Origin: Gymnorhina tibicen
Lineage: Eukaryota; Chordata; Aves; Passeriformes; Artamidae
DNA: 64,000 nucleotides
NCBI GenBank assembly: GCA_013399875.1
Contig: VXAZ01000376.1
Span: 283,197 to 347,196 of the forward strand
Direction: 5' to 3'
Shown: positions 1-12,400 of the stretch, in pieces
How positions within the stretch are numbered: position 1 is the first letter of the stretch
Layout: the number at the start of each line of letters is the position of its first letter
Notes under the pieces: model-generated
The model's database searches: none
Told to the model about the DNA's origin: nothing
Seen by the model: the letters and a program-made list of their open reading frames with translations, nothing else
Position numbers and translations under genes: made by a program

Positions 1-757
1 TTCAACAAGGCAAAGTGCAAAGTCCTGCACCTGGGGAGGAACCACATGCACCGGTACAGGCTGGCAACTGCCCAGCCGGAGAGCAGCTCTGCAGAAAAGG
101 ACCTGGAAGTCCTCGTTGAATGTGAGCCAGCTTGCCCTGAGGAAAAGGAAGTGAATGGCATTCTGGGTTGTATTAGGCAAAAGCATTACAATGAGGCAGA
201 AGGAGGAGATCCTGCTCTTTATTCAGCACTGGTGAAACCACAGAACCTGAAGTTCTGTGTCCAGTTCTGGCCTCCCCAGTTAAAGAAAAACATGGACACA
301 CTGGAGACAGTCCAGAAAAAGGCCAAAAAGATAGGGACTGAAGTATCTCTCACATAAAGACAGACAGAGAGCTTGAAATTTTTAGCCTGGAGAAGAAAAA
401 GTTCAGGGAGGGGATCTTATCTGAAGGACAATACCTGAAGAGAGGGTGAGAAGATAATGGATCCAGGCTCTTTTCAGCAGTGTCCAGTGACAGGATCAGA
501 GGCAATAGGCACAGACTCAAGAACAGAAAGTTCCCTCTGAGCGGAAGGCAACGCTTCATTCTAGGGGTGACCAAGAACTAGCACATGTATCTCTTGCCCA
601 GAGATTTTCTAGAGTCTCCATCCCTGGATATATTCAGAATCCAGCTACACATAGTTGTAAACAATGGTCCTAGGTGACCCAGCAGGAAAAGGAGGGTTGG
701 GCAAGATGACCTCCAGAAGTCTCTTCCGACCTCAACCATTCTGTGATTTTGTAGTAC
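1..757 (+). mobile_element. CR1 LINE, 3' fragment (ORF2 C-terminus plus 3' end)
   Basis: The plus strand carries the C-terminal end of CR1 ORF2. Positions 1-110 read FNKAKCKVLHLG and ESSSAEKDLEVLVE, which match the conserved CR1 stretches after the reverse-transcriptase domain, followed by ALYSALVKP and CVQFWPPQLKKNMDTLETVQ around 215-315. The rest matches the avian CR1 3' region and finishes at about 757 with the typical tail (CCTCAACCATTCTGTGATTT). The reading frame has a short internal deletion near 130-150 and a stop near 355, so it is dead. The element is cut by the left window edge; the 3' end is intact, as expected for CR1 copies truncated from the 5' side. No target-site duplication can be judged. 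The open frame at 46-357 is part of this element and not a host gene. Confidence 0.93.
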
Positions 758-1255
758 AGAATTCATGTCCAAGAGCTTCAGACTAATCCTACCTCTGCCC
801 ATAAGGACACACAGTCAATTCTGCTACAAAAATACCTTCTCCAGAGCAAAAGTGAAATCTGTAACATGATACGTTGTTTTCAGACACTGTTCTGCTTTCT
901 CTCACCACATTTCATCCTCCCCAGATTCACTGTAAATAAGCTTTTTCATCAGCAAAGGTGGACAATCAGATATATCTTGAAATGAAATTCAAATACTGAC
1001 AGTGATTTCAAGTGGAAAATGCTCCAGTATGTATGAATAGTATAAATTTCTACAGACATTTATTCTCCTGCCCAGTGTCCCACAGTGTTCTCCAGCACAA
1101 AATTTCTTCACAAGCCATTAATGTCAGAAAAAGAAATAAAATTTAAAAGTTACACCATTAGTATTTCTGTTCAATTTTCTCCCTGAAATTTTACAATAAT
1201 TACAAAAAAAAATCCTGATAATTAATACATTAATGAAATTATCACAAATAAACAG
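758..1255. other. Unannotated spacer
   Basis: AT-rich single-copy-looking DNA between two CR1 fragments. I see no splice-flanked open frame, RNA gene or recognisable repeat here. Confidence 0.5.
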
Positions 1256-2168
1256 TGCTGGAAGACACTTTTAAAAGTCACTTAGTCCATTCTGTTGTCC
1301 CAGCACAGGACCAGCTACACTTGTGCCCCTTCCAGCAGATATTTGCCAAACCTACTCCTTAAGATTTTCACAGCTTCCACACAGGTCCTAAACAAAGTAA
1401 GCAAGCATTTTAAGCTTTCTTTCCTTTAAAAGGTTCTCCCCACCAAGTTCAGTCCTCCCTAATGCAATTTAAGTTTACTTCTTTCAGCTTCACCATGAGA
1501 TGAACATGGGAAAAGTGATAATTTCCTTTCATTTTTCAGCAATGTTCTGTATAATTAAAGACTTGTCCATCTCCTTCATTCCCTGGGATTTTCTCTTCAG
1601 GAGGCTAAATTAAGTCATGTGCTTGATTCTTTTCTAATACACACCATGTTTTTTAGACACCTAATTATTCATTTCTATTACTCCCCACTGATTTACAACT
1701 GCTCCACATAATTTTTGAAGGGCATGCTATTCCAGGTGAGATCTTACTGAAGCCTAGCAGTGTGAAAATTTCTTCACAGTGCTTCCTGGCTAGTGTCTGT
1801 ACATTCCTGTGGGACATTAATCTCTTTCAGGATCCTGGCTACAGCTCAACTTACATACTATTATGGCTCCCTGATTCTCTGTCAAAGAACATTACCCTAC
1901 ACCATTTTTCTTTGTCCTATGTCAACCACATAAACTACCTCTACATAACATCACTTTGCATTTTCCCTTTAGAATGGCATCATATCATCATAACAATAGC
2001 TTGGGGTTTTCAGGATAATTTTTGAATATAATCCTGCCATTAGATGTTAGCACAAGACTGGGAGAAGTGTATCTATAAATTCAGTGTGTATGCAAATTAA
2101 TTAATTTCCTAATTATATAATAAAAACACTGAACAAAACTGGTTCCCAAAGAGATCACCATTCAAAAA
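1256..2168 (-). mobile_element. Ancient, highly diverged CR1 remnant
   Basis: Read as the reverse complement, this stretch follows an old CR1 type in order over about 900 bp. Near 1280 there is the 3'-end motif (CACTTAGTCCATTCTGTTG, cf. a 'CATCTAGTCCA' consensus). Near 1735 there is the TTCCAGGTGAGATCTTACTG segment (cf. 'CTCCAGTTGAGGCCTAATCA'). Near 2128 there is ACTGAACAAAACTGGTTCCC (cf. 'TTGAACAGAACCGGACCC'). Many substitutions and indels separate these anchors and no reading frame survives. It is clearly older than the CR1 at 1-757. Outer limits are approximate. The 87-codon frame at 1762-2025 lies on the opposite strand of this remnant and is not meaningful. Confidence 0.7.
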
Positions 2169-3594
2169 AAATCCTTCTGTAGTGACAGTAACCATTTAGA
2201 AATACTTTTTGTTAACTATAACTCATCTTTACACTGCCCATATAGCATTTTCAGTTTCTGGAAAGCCATATGCTTCTTATGTACAACACTGGTGAGCAGA
2301 ACAAATTTTGCTGAGTTAAGGAAACTGGGAATACAAAATATTGTGGTGTTGTGAACAAAATGTATTATTGCCAGTATCGAACAATAACCAAAAAATAAAA
2401 TACTCACTATTAATGTTCTATTCAATTTTATAAGCCCTTAAGTGAGAATATCAGAAAGAGAGCTCAGAATAAGAAACTGCTTTATAGAATACCGATTTTA
2501 TGTCCTATTTTTCCATTTTAATTCATTGAAATTTTTCACTATATATTCTCAAAAACATCACATCTTTCATGACCCACAAGTATGAAGGTCCACTTAAATA
2601 TAAATATTAACAAATGAATGAACATTGATTCTGCCTGGAAAATAATTAACAAGTTATATGCATGCTTTAAACCAGTTATGCATGAGCTCAAAAGCAAACA
2701 TTTCTTTTATCACATGGACTTACAAGGCATTCACCTCTAGAAGAAAGAAAAGACAGCAACTTAACTGTTTAAAGCTTAAATAACATCTGAAGTATAATTT
2801 AAGAATTTGAAAATTTAGAATAATAAATACTTTTTTGTTTCTCTTTATGAAGGGAATATTTTCAGCTCCATACTTTAAGTTCTACTCTACGACTGAATGT
2901 CCTAGCTTTGCCAGTTTCTGTTAAAACTTAAAATTTTCAGATAGCAAAAAAAGTACTGGCTTAACCATATAAAAGGTTCATGGATGAAATACTGGCTCCA
3001 CCAAAGTCAAAATTTCCTCAGCTTTGACTGACCGAAGATTTCACCTTTTATCTGCTGAAGTTCTGAAATTTTACAGACATTCTAAAAGCATGAAAAAAAT
3101 GACATGATAGCTTGTCCTACATATTATGTAGATTCATATAGCATTCTATGCATGACCCAGACCATGCATGTGCATAGATATGCTATAAATCATGCTACAT
3201 GTTTTATCATTCCAGCTCCTCATGCATAGAAAACACATCACTTCACCAGGAGTTTCACATATGGAACATTTGCCAAAAATAAAAACAAAACTAAACAAAA
3301 CAAAAACAAAAAACAAAAAGAAAAAATAAAGGAACAGTATTAACTCCTTAAAAGCAATCACTTAAATTACTGATATTTTTTAAGATCAGTTTAAGATAAG
3401 TTACTGATTTTTTAAGAGTAAAACCTGGTTTTCAGTTTTCCCTTTGCAATTGGGGGGTTGGAAAGCAAATGGTGCTCAGCTTGTAAAATGCCCTCAGCTG
3501 AATGTTCTAAATGGGCGATTCTTTTAAACATACTCTCCAGGATGTTCTAATGCTATACAGACATTATTTAATCTACAGAGAGCAGCTTACTTAC
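2169..3594. other. Unannotated spacer or intron with A-rich low-complexity tract
   Basis: No gene is recognisable. An A-rich tract with AAAAC-like units lies at about 3273-3330. A possible 13-nt microexon on the minus strand (2724-2736), with a pyrimidine-rich acceptor and a GTAAGT donor, was seen but is too short to support. Confidence 0.45.
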
Positions 3595-3681
3595 GTCTGG
3601 GGCTCCTTTTCATTTTGTTGTTTTTGCTGTGGTTGAAGAACGTTATTTACCAGCTCAGTGATCCCACTAAAGGGAAACCAC
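3595..3681 (-). CDS. Candidate internal coding exon B (87 nt), unidentified protein
   Basis: On the minus strand an 87-nt open segment is bounded by a pyrimidine-rich acceptor ending TTGCTTGTTTAAACAG and a strong donor (CAGAC|GTAAGTAAG). It opens with the last base of a split codon and ends two bases into another, so it is a symmetric phase-2 exon. In that frame it reads WFPFSGITELVNNVLQPQQ, followed by a Gln/Lys/Glu-rich tail (KQQNEKEPQT). The other two frames contain stops. It joins candidate exon A (4079-4111) across a 397-bp intron without a frame change. I do not recognise the protein. The polar Gln-rich tail would suit a linker region, but that is inference. A chance open frame with good splice sites cannot be excluded without conservation data. 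Confidence 0.5.
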
Positions 3682-4078
3682 CTGTTTAAACAAGCAAATA
3701 ATGTGACTGAATAACCAATAAAACCACACTAGTTTAAATGTTTTCTTATCCAACATTAGTAGAAATACACAGGCGGAAAAGCTAGAGCCAATGGGAATGT
3801 TAGCTGCAGAACTAAGTCAGCCACTAAGGGTGTAAGGGAAGTAAAGTTTTACAATTCACCAGTTCACAAGCAGGCAGCAAGAACCTACATCCAGCTAACA
3901 TGTGGATGGAGTAAGAAGCTACAGGCAGCTCTCTTACAAGCCAGTCAGGAAGCAGATGACAAACTACCTGCAGCCTATCAGGTATCAGTGAAAGCTAATA
4001 CCATCAAAGGTGCAGAGAGCAGAACATGGCAAAGGTAGAAAAGTCAAGTCTATTGCATCTTTTAGATATTTTACTTAC
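3682..4078 (-). other. Candidate short intron between exons A and B
   Basis: This 397-bp segment begins with GTAAGTAAAA on the minus strand and ends with a pyrimidine-rich tract and AG. It separates two phase-2 candidate exons. Nothing else is seen in it. Confidence 0.4.
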
Positions 4079-4111
4079 TGTGTCGGCTGTGGTTTTTGCT
4101 CTTCTTTGACC
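4079..4111 (-). CDS. Candidate internal coding exon A (33 nt), unidentified protein
   Basis: A 33-nt minus-strand segment is flanked by an excellent acceptor (GTGCAAACTTATCTTTTTAG) and a strong donor (ACACA|GTAAGTAAAA). With one base completing an incoming codon it reads VKEEQKPQPT, and its last two bases complete a Gln codon with exon B (3595-3681). The length is a multiple of three and both ends are phase 2, so it could be skipped without a frameshift, like many small cassette exons. The charged, Pro/Gln-rich composition matches the tail of exon B. I do not recognise the gene. The short length makes the call depend on its splice sites and on agreement of phase with exon B. Confidence 0.45.
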
Positions 4112-4823
4112 CTAAAAAGATAAGTTTGCACAACTGAGTGCAACACGTTGAAAACAACTACCCTGAAGTACTAAAATCTGTATCAAATGGGAAGGGAAAA
4201 TTCCTATTTTGAGTTAAAAGGATTTGCTTTGATATTTGTTGTATGTTTATGTTAAGTTGTACTATGGGCTTATTTCCATTTAGTATTAAAAATGGGGAGT
4301 GCCAAGTATAGAAAACTTTAATATGTAACTAAAAATTAAATCAGTAATGTTCTATGCCTGGCTTCCAATTTTTTGCCATGTTAAAACATTTACAGCAATA
4401 CATTCAGCTATAAATACAAAGGAAGGTGCTTTGATTACGTGAACTACAATCTATTTTTTTATTTTTATTCACAACCCAACTGCCTGTCATAGTTCAAGGC
4501 CAATTTATAACATATAATATGCCATTTAAAATGCAATATACTAAGCTAATAGATTAAAGGAAAATCTGCATTATATTTACTAAACTACAGTGATGCCAGC
4601 ATAACATCACTGAAGACAACATAGCTAAAAACTAAGGAAGGAAAGCTAAGGAATTTTAACCTTGAGTGAACTTTACTAGGACTTGCCTAAAGAAATACCT
4701 GGATAATACATAGAGTAGGTCTGTTTAGTATTGATTAATATTTGTTCATTGTCTTTAGGAAAATATTCCATCTAAAATACATGTTTTAACTTAAATAAGC
4801 AGCTGATGTTCTTTTACCAAGAC
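4112..4823. other. Unannotated spacer or intron
   Basis: AT-rich DNA between the candidate exon A and the LTR. No repeat, exon or RNA gene recognised. Confidence 0.5.
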
Positions 4824-5427
4824 TGTGCTGGTTTCAGCTGGGGTTGAGTTAATTTTCTTCACCATGGCTGGTATGGGGCTGTATTTTGAATTTGTGCTGA
4901 ACACAGGGTTGATAATATAGAGATGCTCTTGTTGTTGCTGAGCAGTGCTTACACAGACACAAGGCCTTTTCTGCTTTTCATACTGCCACACTGGTGAGGA
5001 AGCTGGGGGTGCATGGGAGGTTGGAGGAGACACAATACCTGTCCTGAGCTGGGACGGGTGACTCAAACTGACCAAAGGGATATTCCAGACCATGTGACAT
5101 CATGCTCAGTAAACAAAGTTGGGGGAAGAAGGAGGAAGGGGAGAACATTGGGAGTGATGGAATTTCTCTTCTCAATTAACTGTTATACCTGATGAGGTCC
5201 TGCTCTCCTGGAGATGGCTGAACACCTGCCTGCCCCTGGGAAACAGTGAATTAATTCCTTGTTTTGCTTTGCTTGTGTGAGTAGCTTCTACTTTCCCTAT
5301 TAAACTGTATTTATTTCAACACAATAGTTTTCTTTTACCCTTCTGATTCTTTCCCCAGTCCTACTGGTGAGGGAGTGAGTGAGAGGCTGCCTGGGCATTG
5401 TTTACTGACTGGGGTTAAGCCATGACA
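4824..5427 (+). mobile_element. Solo LTR, ERVL-like avian endogenous retrovirus family
   Basis: A 604-bp segment begins TGTGCTGGTTTCAGCTGGGG and ends GGGGTTAAGCCATGACA, the TG...CA ends of a retroviral LTR. The order of landmarks matches a common bird LTR: GAGTTAATTTTCTTC near the start, CCAAAGGGATATTCCAGACC near 5074, CTGGAGATGGCTGAACACCT near 5210, then the poly(A) signal ATTAAA at about 5300 followed by a T-rich U5. The sense strand is therefore plus. No gag, pol or env lies next to it, so it is solo. Flanking bases (AAGAC before, AAACC after) agree at only three of five positions, so target-site duplication is not confirmed. The small ORFs inside it are not genes. The ERVL assignment is from memory. 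Confidence 0.85.
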
Positions 5428-6094
5428 AAACCCAAGAACAGAGACATATACCCATAGGAATATTTACATCCTCTAATTGCAGGTATTGGTCTTAAATATC
5501 AAGTTAGGATCTACCTTCCCTATATGTTCAAAAACCCAAAATGGTTCCTAAATAGATATTCTGAATGTCTCTATAGAGAATAGTCTCACCTAACTAAACA
5601 GGAAGTGTAGGCTCATAATTTTAAGTGGATGCCTAGTGTTGCACAGAAAACTAAAGCTCACCAAAATAACTCCATATCTCCTCCACCATATGCTATCACA
5701 GGAAATAACTCCATAAACAGGATTCAGTGACTACATTACAATTAAATAAGTGAACAATGAGAAACACTAAAATCTTTCCAAAACTGGGTACAGAAAGGGA
5801 AAACTGAACATGCAAGACACAGTAAAATATCTTCTAGCATGATTTTGCCTCTTCAGCACATTAGAAATTTAAATACAAAGTAACATTCCAACACAAAAAC
5901 TAAATAAATAAATAAATGAACAAACCCCACAAAACCAAGCAGGTATATTAAAAAAAAAAAAAGTAACAATTAAATTTTCTCATTCCGTTGCAATTCCACT
6001 CTACCATGCATCTTAGTCACAATATTATCTTTAATCAAGAGAATCCACACTAGTTTTTCAATGCAGAAAATCTGAAGGAAGAGAAATGGGAGGG
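5428..6094. other. Unannotated spacer between LTR and partial LTR copy
   Basis: No retroviral internal sequence is recognisable here, so the two LTR segments are not the ends of one provirus. An A-rich tract lies near 5950. Nothing else is seen. Confidence 0.55.
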
Positions 6095-6403
6095 ACACTG
6101 GTGAGGAAGCTGGGGGTGCATGGGAGGTTGGAGGAGACACAATACCTGTCCTGAGCTGGGACGGGTGACTCAAACTGACCAAAGGGATATTCCAGACCAT
6201 GTGACATCATGCTCAGTAAACAAAGTTGGGGGAAGAAGGAGGAAGGGGAGAACATTGGGAGTGATGGAATTTCTCTTCTCAATTAACTGTTACACCTGAT
6301 GGGGCCCTGCTCTCCTGGAGATGGCTGAACACCTGCCTGCCCCTGGGAAACAGTGAATTAATTCCTTGTTTTGCTTTGCTTGTGTGAGTAGCTTCTACTT
6401 TCC
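6095..6403 (+). mobile_element. Partial second copy of the ERVL-like LTR (309 bp)
   Basis: This segment aligns without indels to 4988-5296 of the neighbouring LTR, at a constant offset of 1107 bp. I count three differences, all transitions, matching first-copy positions 5186, 5195 and 5198 and so lying within 13 bp. The alignment stops abruptly on both sides. The left flank (GAAATGGGAGGG) and right flank (TGATAAGGGAGCAGAGG) are unrelated to LTR sequence, and the LTR ends and poly(A)/U5 part are missing. It is therefore an internal LTR piece and not a second insertion by normal integration. Confidence 0.9.
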
Positions 6404-9400
6404 TGATAAGGGAGCAGAGGCAGCTGCTCCTCACTCAGCGCCCTCCAAACAACGCCAGAAAATCAAAGCATGTCCATACTTTTATCACTAGGTAGCTCAG
6501 GACATTAAATTTAGATTCCCCAGCATTATAAGCCTTAAGGCTCCATGGTCATCTGTGAGAAGGAAACACTTCCAGATAATAATTCAGAGCTCCTAAGTGG
6601 CATACACAGAACTAGACACTGAAATGTGACCTCCCTGACAACTGGACATTGAAAACTGAGTATATCACTAATCTGTACATTCCTTTCCATACATGATTTC
6701 CAAACATACTTACTTGACACTTTTAAGTTATTACTTCATTGTGAATTTTTATCTTGAACTAAAGAAAGGACATCTGAGCTCTTCACATAATCAGATCACA
6801 ACAACGTCTTTCCTTTGGATAATGACCATGGTCAATAATTTTTCACATGTAGAACTGAGATCAAATTAATGTAAAATCCTAAGTGTGTAGTTTGAAATCT
6901 GTGGTACTTTTTTTCAAGAGGATCTAGCATCTTTACATAATAGTATATATCTGGTGACTTCAATTGCAGCCGCAAACCCTTGGTATTTCTGAAAGTCTTA
7001 CAATCAATTTTTAGTTTTGCAACATTAAATAAAACACATTGTCCATTATCAGACATGTTGAAAACCTGCATTTAAAAACAATTCCTCAGCATTTTATAGG
7101 AACTCTATGTACTAAGTCAGGATATAATATGACCCTACAATTCAAAATATCTCTCTTATAAATTAATCTTTTCTCCTCCTAGAATTCTGTGTCTCATTCA
7201 TATACACTTTCCAACACTGCAGTTATGTGAGGACAAGGGCTTCCATTATTATGTAACAGTGACGCATTCCTTGAGCATTCTCCATACATCCTTCAGTCCC
7301 TGGATTAGGAAATTATCTTCCTTGATGTTATAATGAGCATGGAAGGCAAACTACAATTTGAAAAGAAATTATGAAAAAATCTATTGAATTAATAGATTCT
7401 GACAGATTATTTTAAATTAATATTAACCTGGTAGATCCACAGGCCTGAACCCTTCAGGTGTACAGCAAAAGCATTTATCTTTCATGGTCAGAGAACGGAT
7501 ACAGATTCTGGATCTAAAGCAGAAAACCACAGACTAATTTCTGCTACTTTTTTTCCAAAAGACTTCATTCAGATGAAATTACAAGTTATAAGAACTGATA
7601 GAAATAATGATATATTAGAGGAAATGCACTGAATGCATATTTAACATCGCTGTGGTTTAAATATCTTTTTCTAGACAGAAAAGGGCTAAAGAGACTCCAG
7701 ATACTTGAACCCTGTCTACATGTACACATACAATTGTATTTCCTTTGGTTACAAGAGCTGCTTTGTGTTTCACTGGATTATGTACTCCCATATTTACACA
7801 TTGCTTTCTCCCTTCTTTCAACAATCAGCAACAAACAATTGCTTAAAAGTGTCTTTCCAGGTCAGAAAACCCCAAAACTTCCATTTTCTCAACAGACCAA
7901 CTGAAATTGTCCAAGAAGTATAACTGCATTCTGCTCCTTCCAGGCTACCTGTCTTCATTTAACCTTCCTATGTCTTTTCAATCCTATCCACTCAAAACCC
8001 TACCAAGAAGAGTGCCAAATCTCATTACTCACTAGAAACAAATTCTGGTCAGCACCTGTTTACTAAAACCACCAACAGGCGGCAGATGATGTGTCTGATC
8101 AACAGTGACTGAGACAACGCATTCTAACAGTGCAGAATACTAAGTATTTTACCACCTATTATAAAATATTAGAGGAGTTTGAAACTTTTGTCACAGTTTT
8201 TTTGCAAAGATCACAACTCCATACACTACTCCACTTGAAAACAAGCCTGGATTTTTCTACTTGCCAACAATACAGAATTTTTACACCTTGCACTTTGTTA
8301 TTTGAAACCTCTGCCCTTTGAAACATACACAGCACCATTACTCTTGTGTTCCTCTGCAAGTCTACACAGTGCAAGTGCCAGACCTCTTTGATCTTTTCCA
8401 GTAGCTAGAATCATTAAGCTAAATCTCAAGTCTCAGTGAACAGTTTTTGATGTTACATCCTCTCTGTGTACTAAAAATTTCCTCAAAGATTAAGGCTATT
8501 CCCACTGGCACAGAGAATGAATATGAGGACAGAACAGAAAGAAGAGGGAAGAGAACAAGAAAAATGGAAGCAGGAGACTAAGTAATGAAAACATCAATAT
8601 AAAAATTATTACTATCCCTTTAAACTCCTAATACTTTTCTATTTTTCAATCTACTGCCACCAGTAAAAGCTTCTCTCTAAAATCTATTACATCAAAACCA
8701 TAAAACATTCTTTCTGAAAGGTGCTTTGAAGACAGGTAAACTAACAAGCACTCTATTATCAGAGCTCATCTCTATTTTAACATACTGGGATCCATAGCCA
8801 CAAAAACATAGGGAAAGAATTCAGGTGCCTCAGTCTATGAAAATAACCCTTAAAACACACCTTACACCACCTAGATATCTGTATTAGTTCTTCTCAAGTG
8901 AAGTTTGGGGAATCCAGATTTCAGAATCAGCCATCCTTGGCAGGGATAAACATCATAATATCTACTTCTAACCCAGTAGTACTCTCAAGATTCACAACTT
9001 GCCATCCATGGACCTACAAGCACAAGGAGATCGATTAGCTAATCTGCAGGAATAAACTGGGTGTACTAATGTCTGGGGTTGAGCAGATATCATATAACAT
9101 TCTATATCACTTTCATTTAAAAATGCTACAGGCCAGGAGTTTTGCTCAATAATATTCTATGTTTTCCTTATTTCCTAACCATCTCGGTGGACTAGGACAG
9201 ACCAGGATGGAAGTTTTTTCTAGCCCTTTTGTTGAAATTGAGAAGATTGGAAAAGCAAGTCAATCTTTTGCTTGGAAGTCATCTATGAAAAAAAAAATCT
9301 AAATAAATTCTATTTTTACTATTAATGTTGTAATGTTGCTAGCGTCAATTTAATGAAGCTGTTGATGCTTCAAGAGTAGTTATTTTTATTAAATATATTG

Positions 9401-12400
9401 CCTAAAAAATCCAGAGAGTGGGACACTTCTATGAAATTCTTAAGTTTAAGAACATAGATCCTTAATGGCAAAGTAAGATATGTGTGCAGTAGTCTCAATG
9501 AGCAATGCACGTTACACTAAACTTGATTAAGAATCAACATAAGATGAAATATTAATGCACCAAACTATCTGGTTTTCCTAAAGCAAATCATACAGGAAGG
9601 ATGAGGGATAGTCTCAGATCTATAAAAAGAATCGTCATGTTTTGCTTCCTCTGCAGATACCGTATTGACATTGACCTGCAGCTTTGGTCACAATAAAGAA
9701 GTAGAAATAGTTCAGAGAAGACAGCAGCAAGTTATTTGTCTCAAACCCAGATTTATATTATATGCAATAAAAATCTACAAAGCTGCTATTGTTCAAATAA
9801 AAACAGCAGCATGAATGCTAACTACTTCATAACCACTTATATTATAAGGTGAATTAAACTGAATACTATTCTCAGGATTAGTATTTGTTCTTTGCATTCC
9901 AGACCCCACTAACCTGGATGATAGCACAGAGATGCAGCTTTTTCAAGAGTCAAAGTGCCAACAATCTTTGAAGTGTTCTCTCTCTCTTCAATAACTGTCT
10001 ACAATTATTAGCAGATTTGAATTATTCCAAAATCATTTGATAATTAGCAAATGTCTTTTCAATGCACAACTAGTGAAAAGATTTTAATGAAGGTATGGAA
10101 CTAGCTTCCTCTGGAATTTATATATTCCCGCTGTCATAGTACATGAACATCATAATGTCTAAAAGTATTTACCATTGGCAATATTTCTTAATTTAGAACA
10201 ACTTCCTCCCCTGAAAATTATACCATTGAAAATGCACTGAAAATAAAATAGATTTAGAGAAACTATAAAATTCTAACCTCCCTTCCCTCTTGCTTCTCTG
10301 TGCTTCCCATTCTTTCTCTCCTAAGAATTGCATTCAATGCATAACTATATCCAAACCACCATTCCCTTGGTTTAATTGTGCTGAAAAAGAGGGAAGATCA
10401 TCAGCTCCAGCGACATTCAGAGGTTTCCACCACCCTGTCTTAGAATTCAAGGTCCATTAATGCATTTTCCTAGATTGCCTGCTGTGGAGTCTTTTTTTTA
10501 TTTTTCTAAATCTTTGTAGCAGTATTTGAATTATATGCCCCACACCAAATGACCATAAAAAGAGAAGGATTAGTTGCAGTGACTGCAGTGACTACACTCA
10601 CACATCAGAAGTCAAGACGCATGACACAAGCACAGTATATAACTTGGCCTTCATTCACTCTTGACAAAACAGGGGAGTTAAAACAGATATATACTCAAAT
10701 AAAGTCAATTATTTTCTTGAAAAATCATCTTTACAGATTAAGTTTAATTATGTAAGTATGTTTAACTTCAAGAAAGGAGGTCAAATATAAATCCATGCCA
10801 ATTGCATAACTGTAAAATATTATATATTAACTGAATTTGATTCTTATTGTTGCTATAAGATTATACACATATGAACACGCAGCTTAACTATTTTTGATCA
10901 AAATTAAAGTCTTTAATTTATATTACTGTTCCAAATGTTTGATTAATTTAGAGAGTACTGGTAGTTGAATTGAGAAAGATCGTATTTTGGACAGTAAAAT
11001 AACGTCTTTGCAAAGGAGTATTATCCTGAAGACATATGCAGGTGATTTTACTGACTAATTTTGTTCTGTGTTTGTAACAAATGTAACAGCAGTTTCCAGA
11101 AAAGCACTTCCACAATCAGTAACTGAAATGTAATCAGACATTTGATATTAGTGAACAAACAGGTGGAGAAGTTGGGTACTTGGACTAGCAACAGCATCTG
11201 TTAAACAGAATAAATTTAAAACCTATCTAAATCCAAGTTTAAGAGGTTAAACATCCCCTGAAGTCCAAACTAAATTTATCATAGATGCAAGACAAACAGC
11301 TAGAAAGCACCATACATAGGTGCTTACAGGTAAGCACAGACATATACATGTTCCTGTATAATGGTCTAGGCTGAATGAGCTCCCTGGATGAGCCTCAGAT
11401 GAATATCACCCATAAACATAACAATTTCTGACATTTAGATGATAACTAGAAATTGGATGGTTTTATCTAAGGTTCTAGACAAACAAGTTGCAAAGTGAAA
11501 TTTTGACACTAATATTATAAAGTATCTACTAAAATGTGGTTCACCGCAACCAAAAACATAGTGCTCAACAGCCCTGTACTTTTAACTCTAAAACTGAAGA
11601 AACTGACAGTATGTTTTGATTATTTCAGAATCAGCAAAATAAATCAGGTTCTGCTTATCTTAGGATATGAACTCTTCAAGGCAGAAATATTTCCCATCAT
11701 TCATTTCTGGGGTAGGAGATAGAGACACTGTGTTCTACAAATGAAAGCTCCCTTGCTTCTCACATGTCTTAACTCAGCCAGACTTCTTCCTTGCTATTTT
11801 GTTATGGTGTTCGTAGTAAAACTATAAAAATGATTAATAAAATTGTGCCAAACTCACAAATCAGCACATGAGAAAATGATTATAGTACAAGTGTAAGAAT
11901 AAATAAGTACTACACTGAACAGTAGCCATAATGTTATATACAGTTGCAATAATTAATTCATGGATCAATGCTCTCTTTAGACGGTTACACAAAATTGCAA
12001 GCAGCAGGCCTAGACCAGGGAGGTGATATTAAAAGGTCTATGTTAAAAATCTAGTGTTTGTCCAAACCTACCTCATAGTTTAAAATGGGCTACTGCAGCT
12101 TTTTCCTCTATTTAGTAAGGAAAAGAGAATTTTGGTTATCACAGAGTAAGTGGGAATTTCTAAGACAGAATTTGTAAGCCGTCAGCGTCATAATTTGTCG
12201 CTGTGTGGAACAGGCCAGCTGCTTCCCACTTAGGTGTCATGTGTCTGCTGAGGGAATGAGGCATGTAGAAAAACTTGGAAAAACAAAAATTAAAAAATAA
12301 TAAATAACAGAAAGTCTTGGATCACGGAAAGTTGTCAAAGACAGGCAACAGAAACAACTAGAAAACAGCATAAACAACCTTAACAAAGGAATTATATTGG

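Noticed and set aside
2724..2736. 13-nt minus-strand microexon with a GTAAGT donor
   Set aside because: Far too short to support without transcript data.
5428..6094. Possible provirus between the two LTR segments
   Set aside because: The intervening 667 bp has no retroviral gene sequence, and the second segment lacks LTR ends.
7427..7515. Minus-strand exon-like segment (TMKDKCFCCTPEGFRPVDLP)
   Set aside because: The donor (GTTAAT) is weak and the outgoing phase does not fit exon A.
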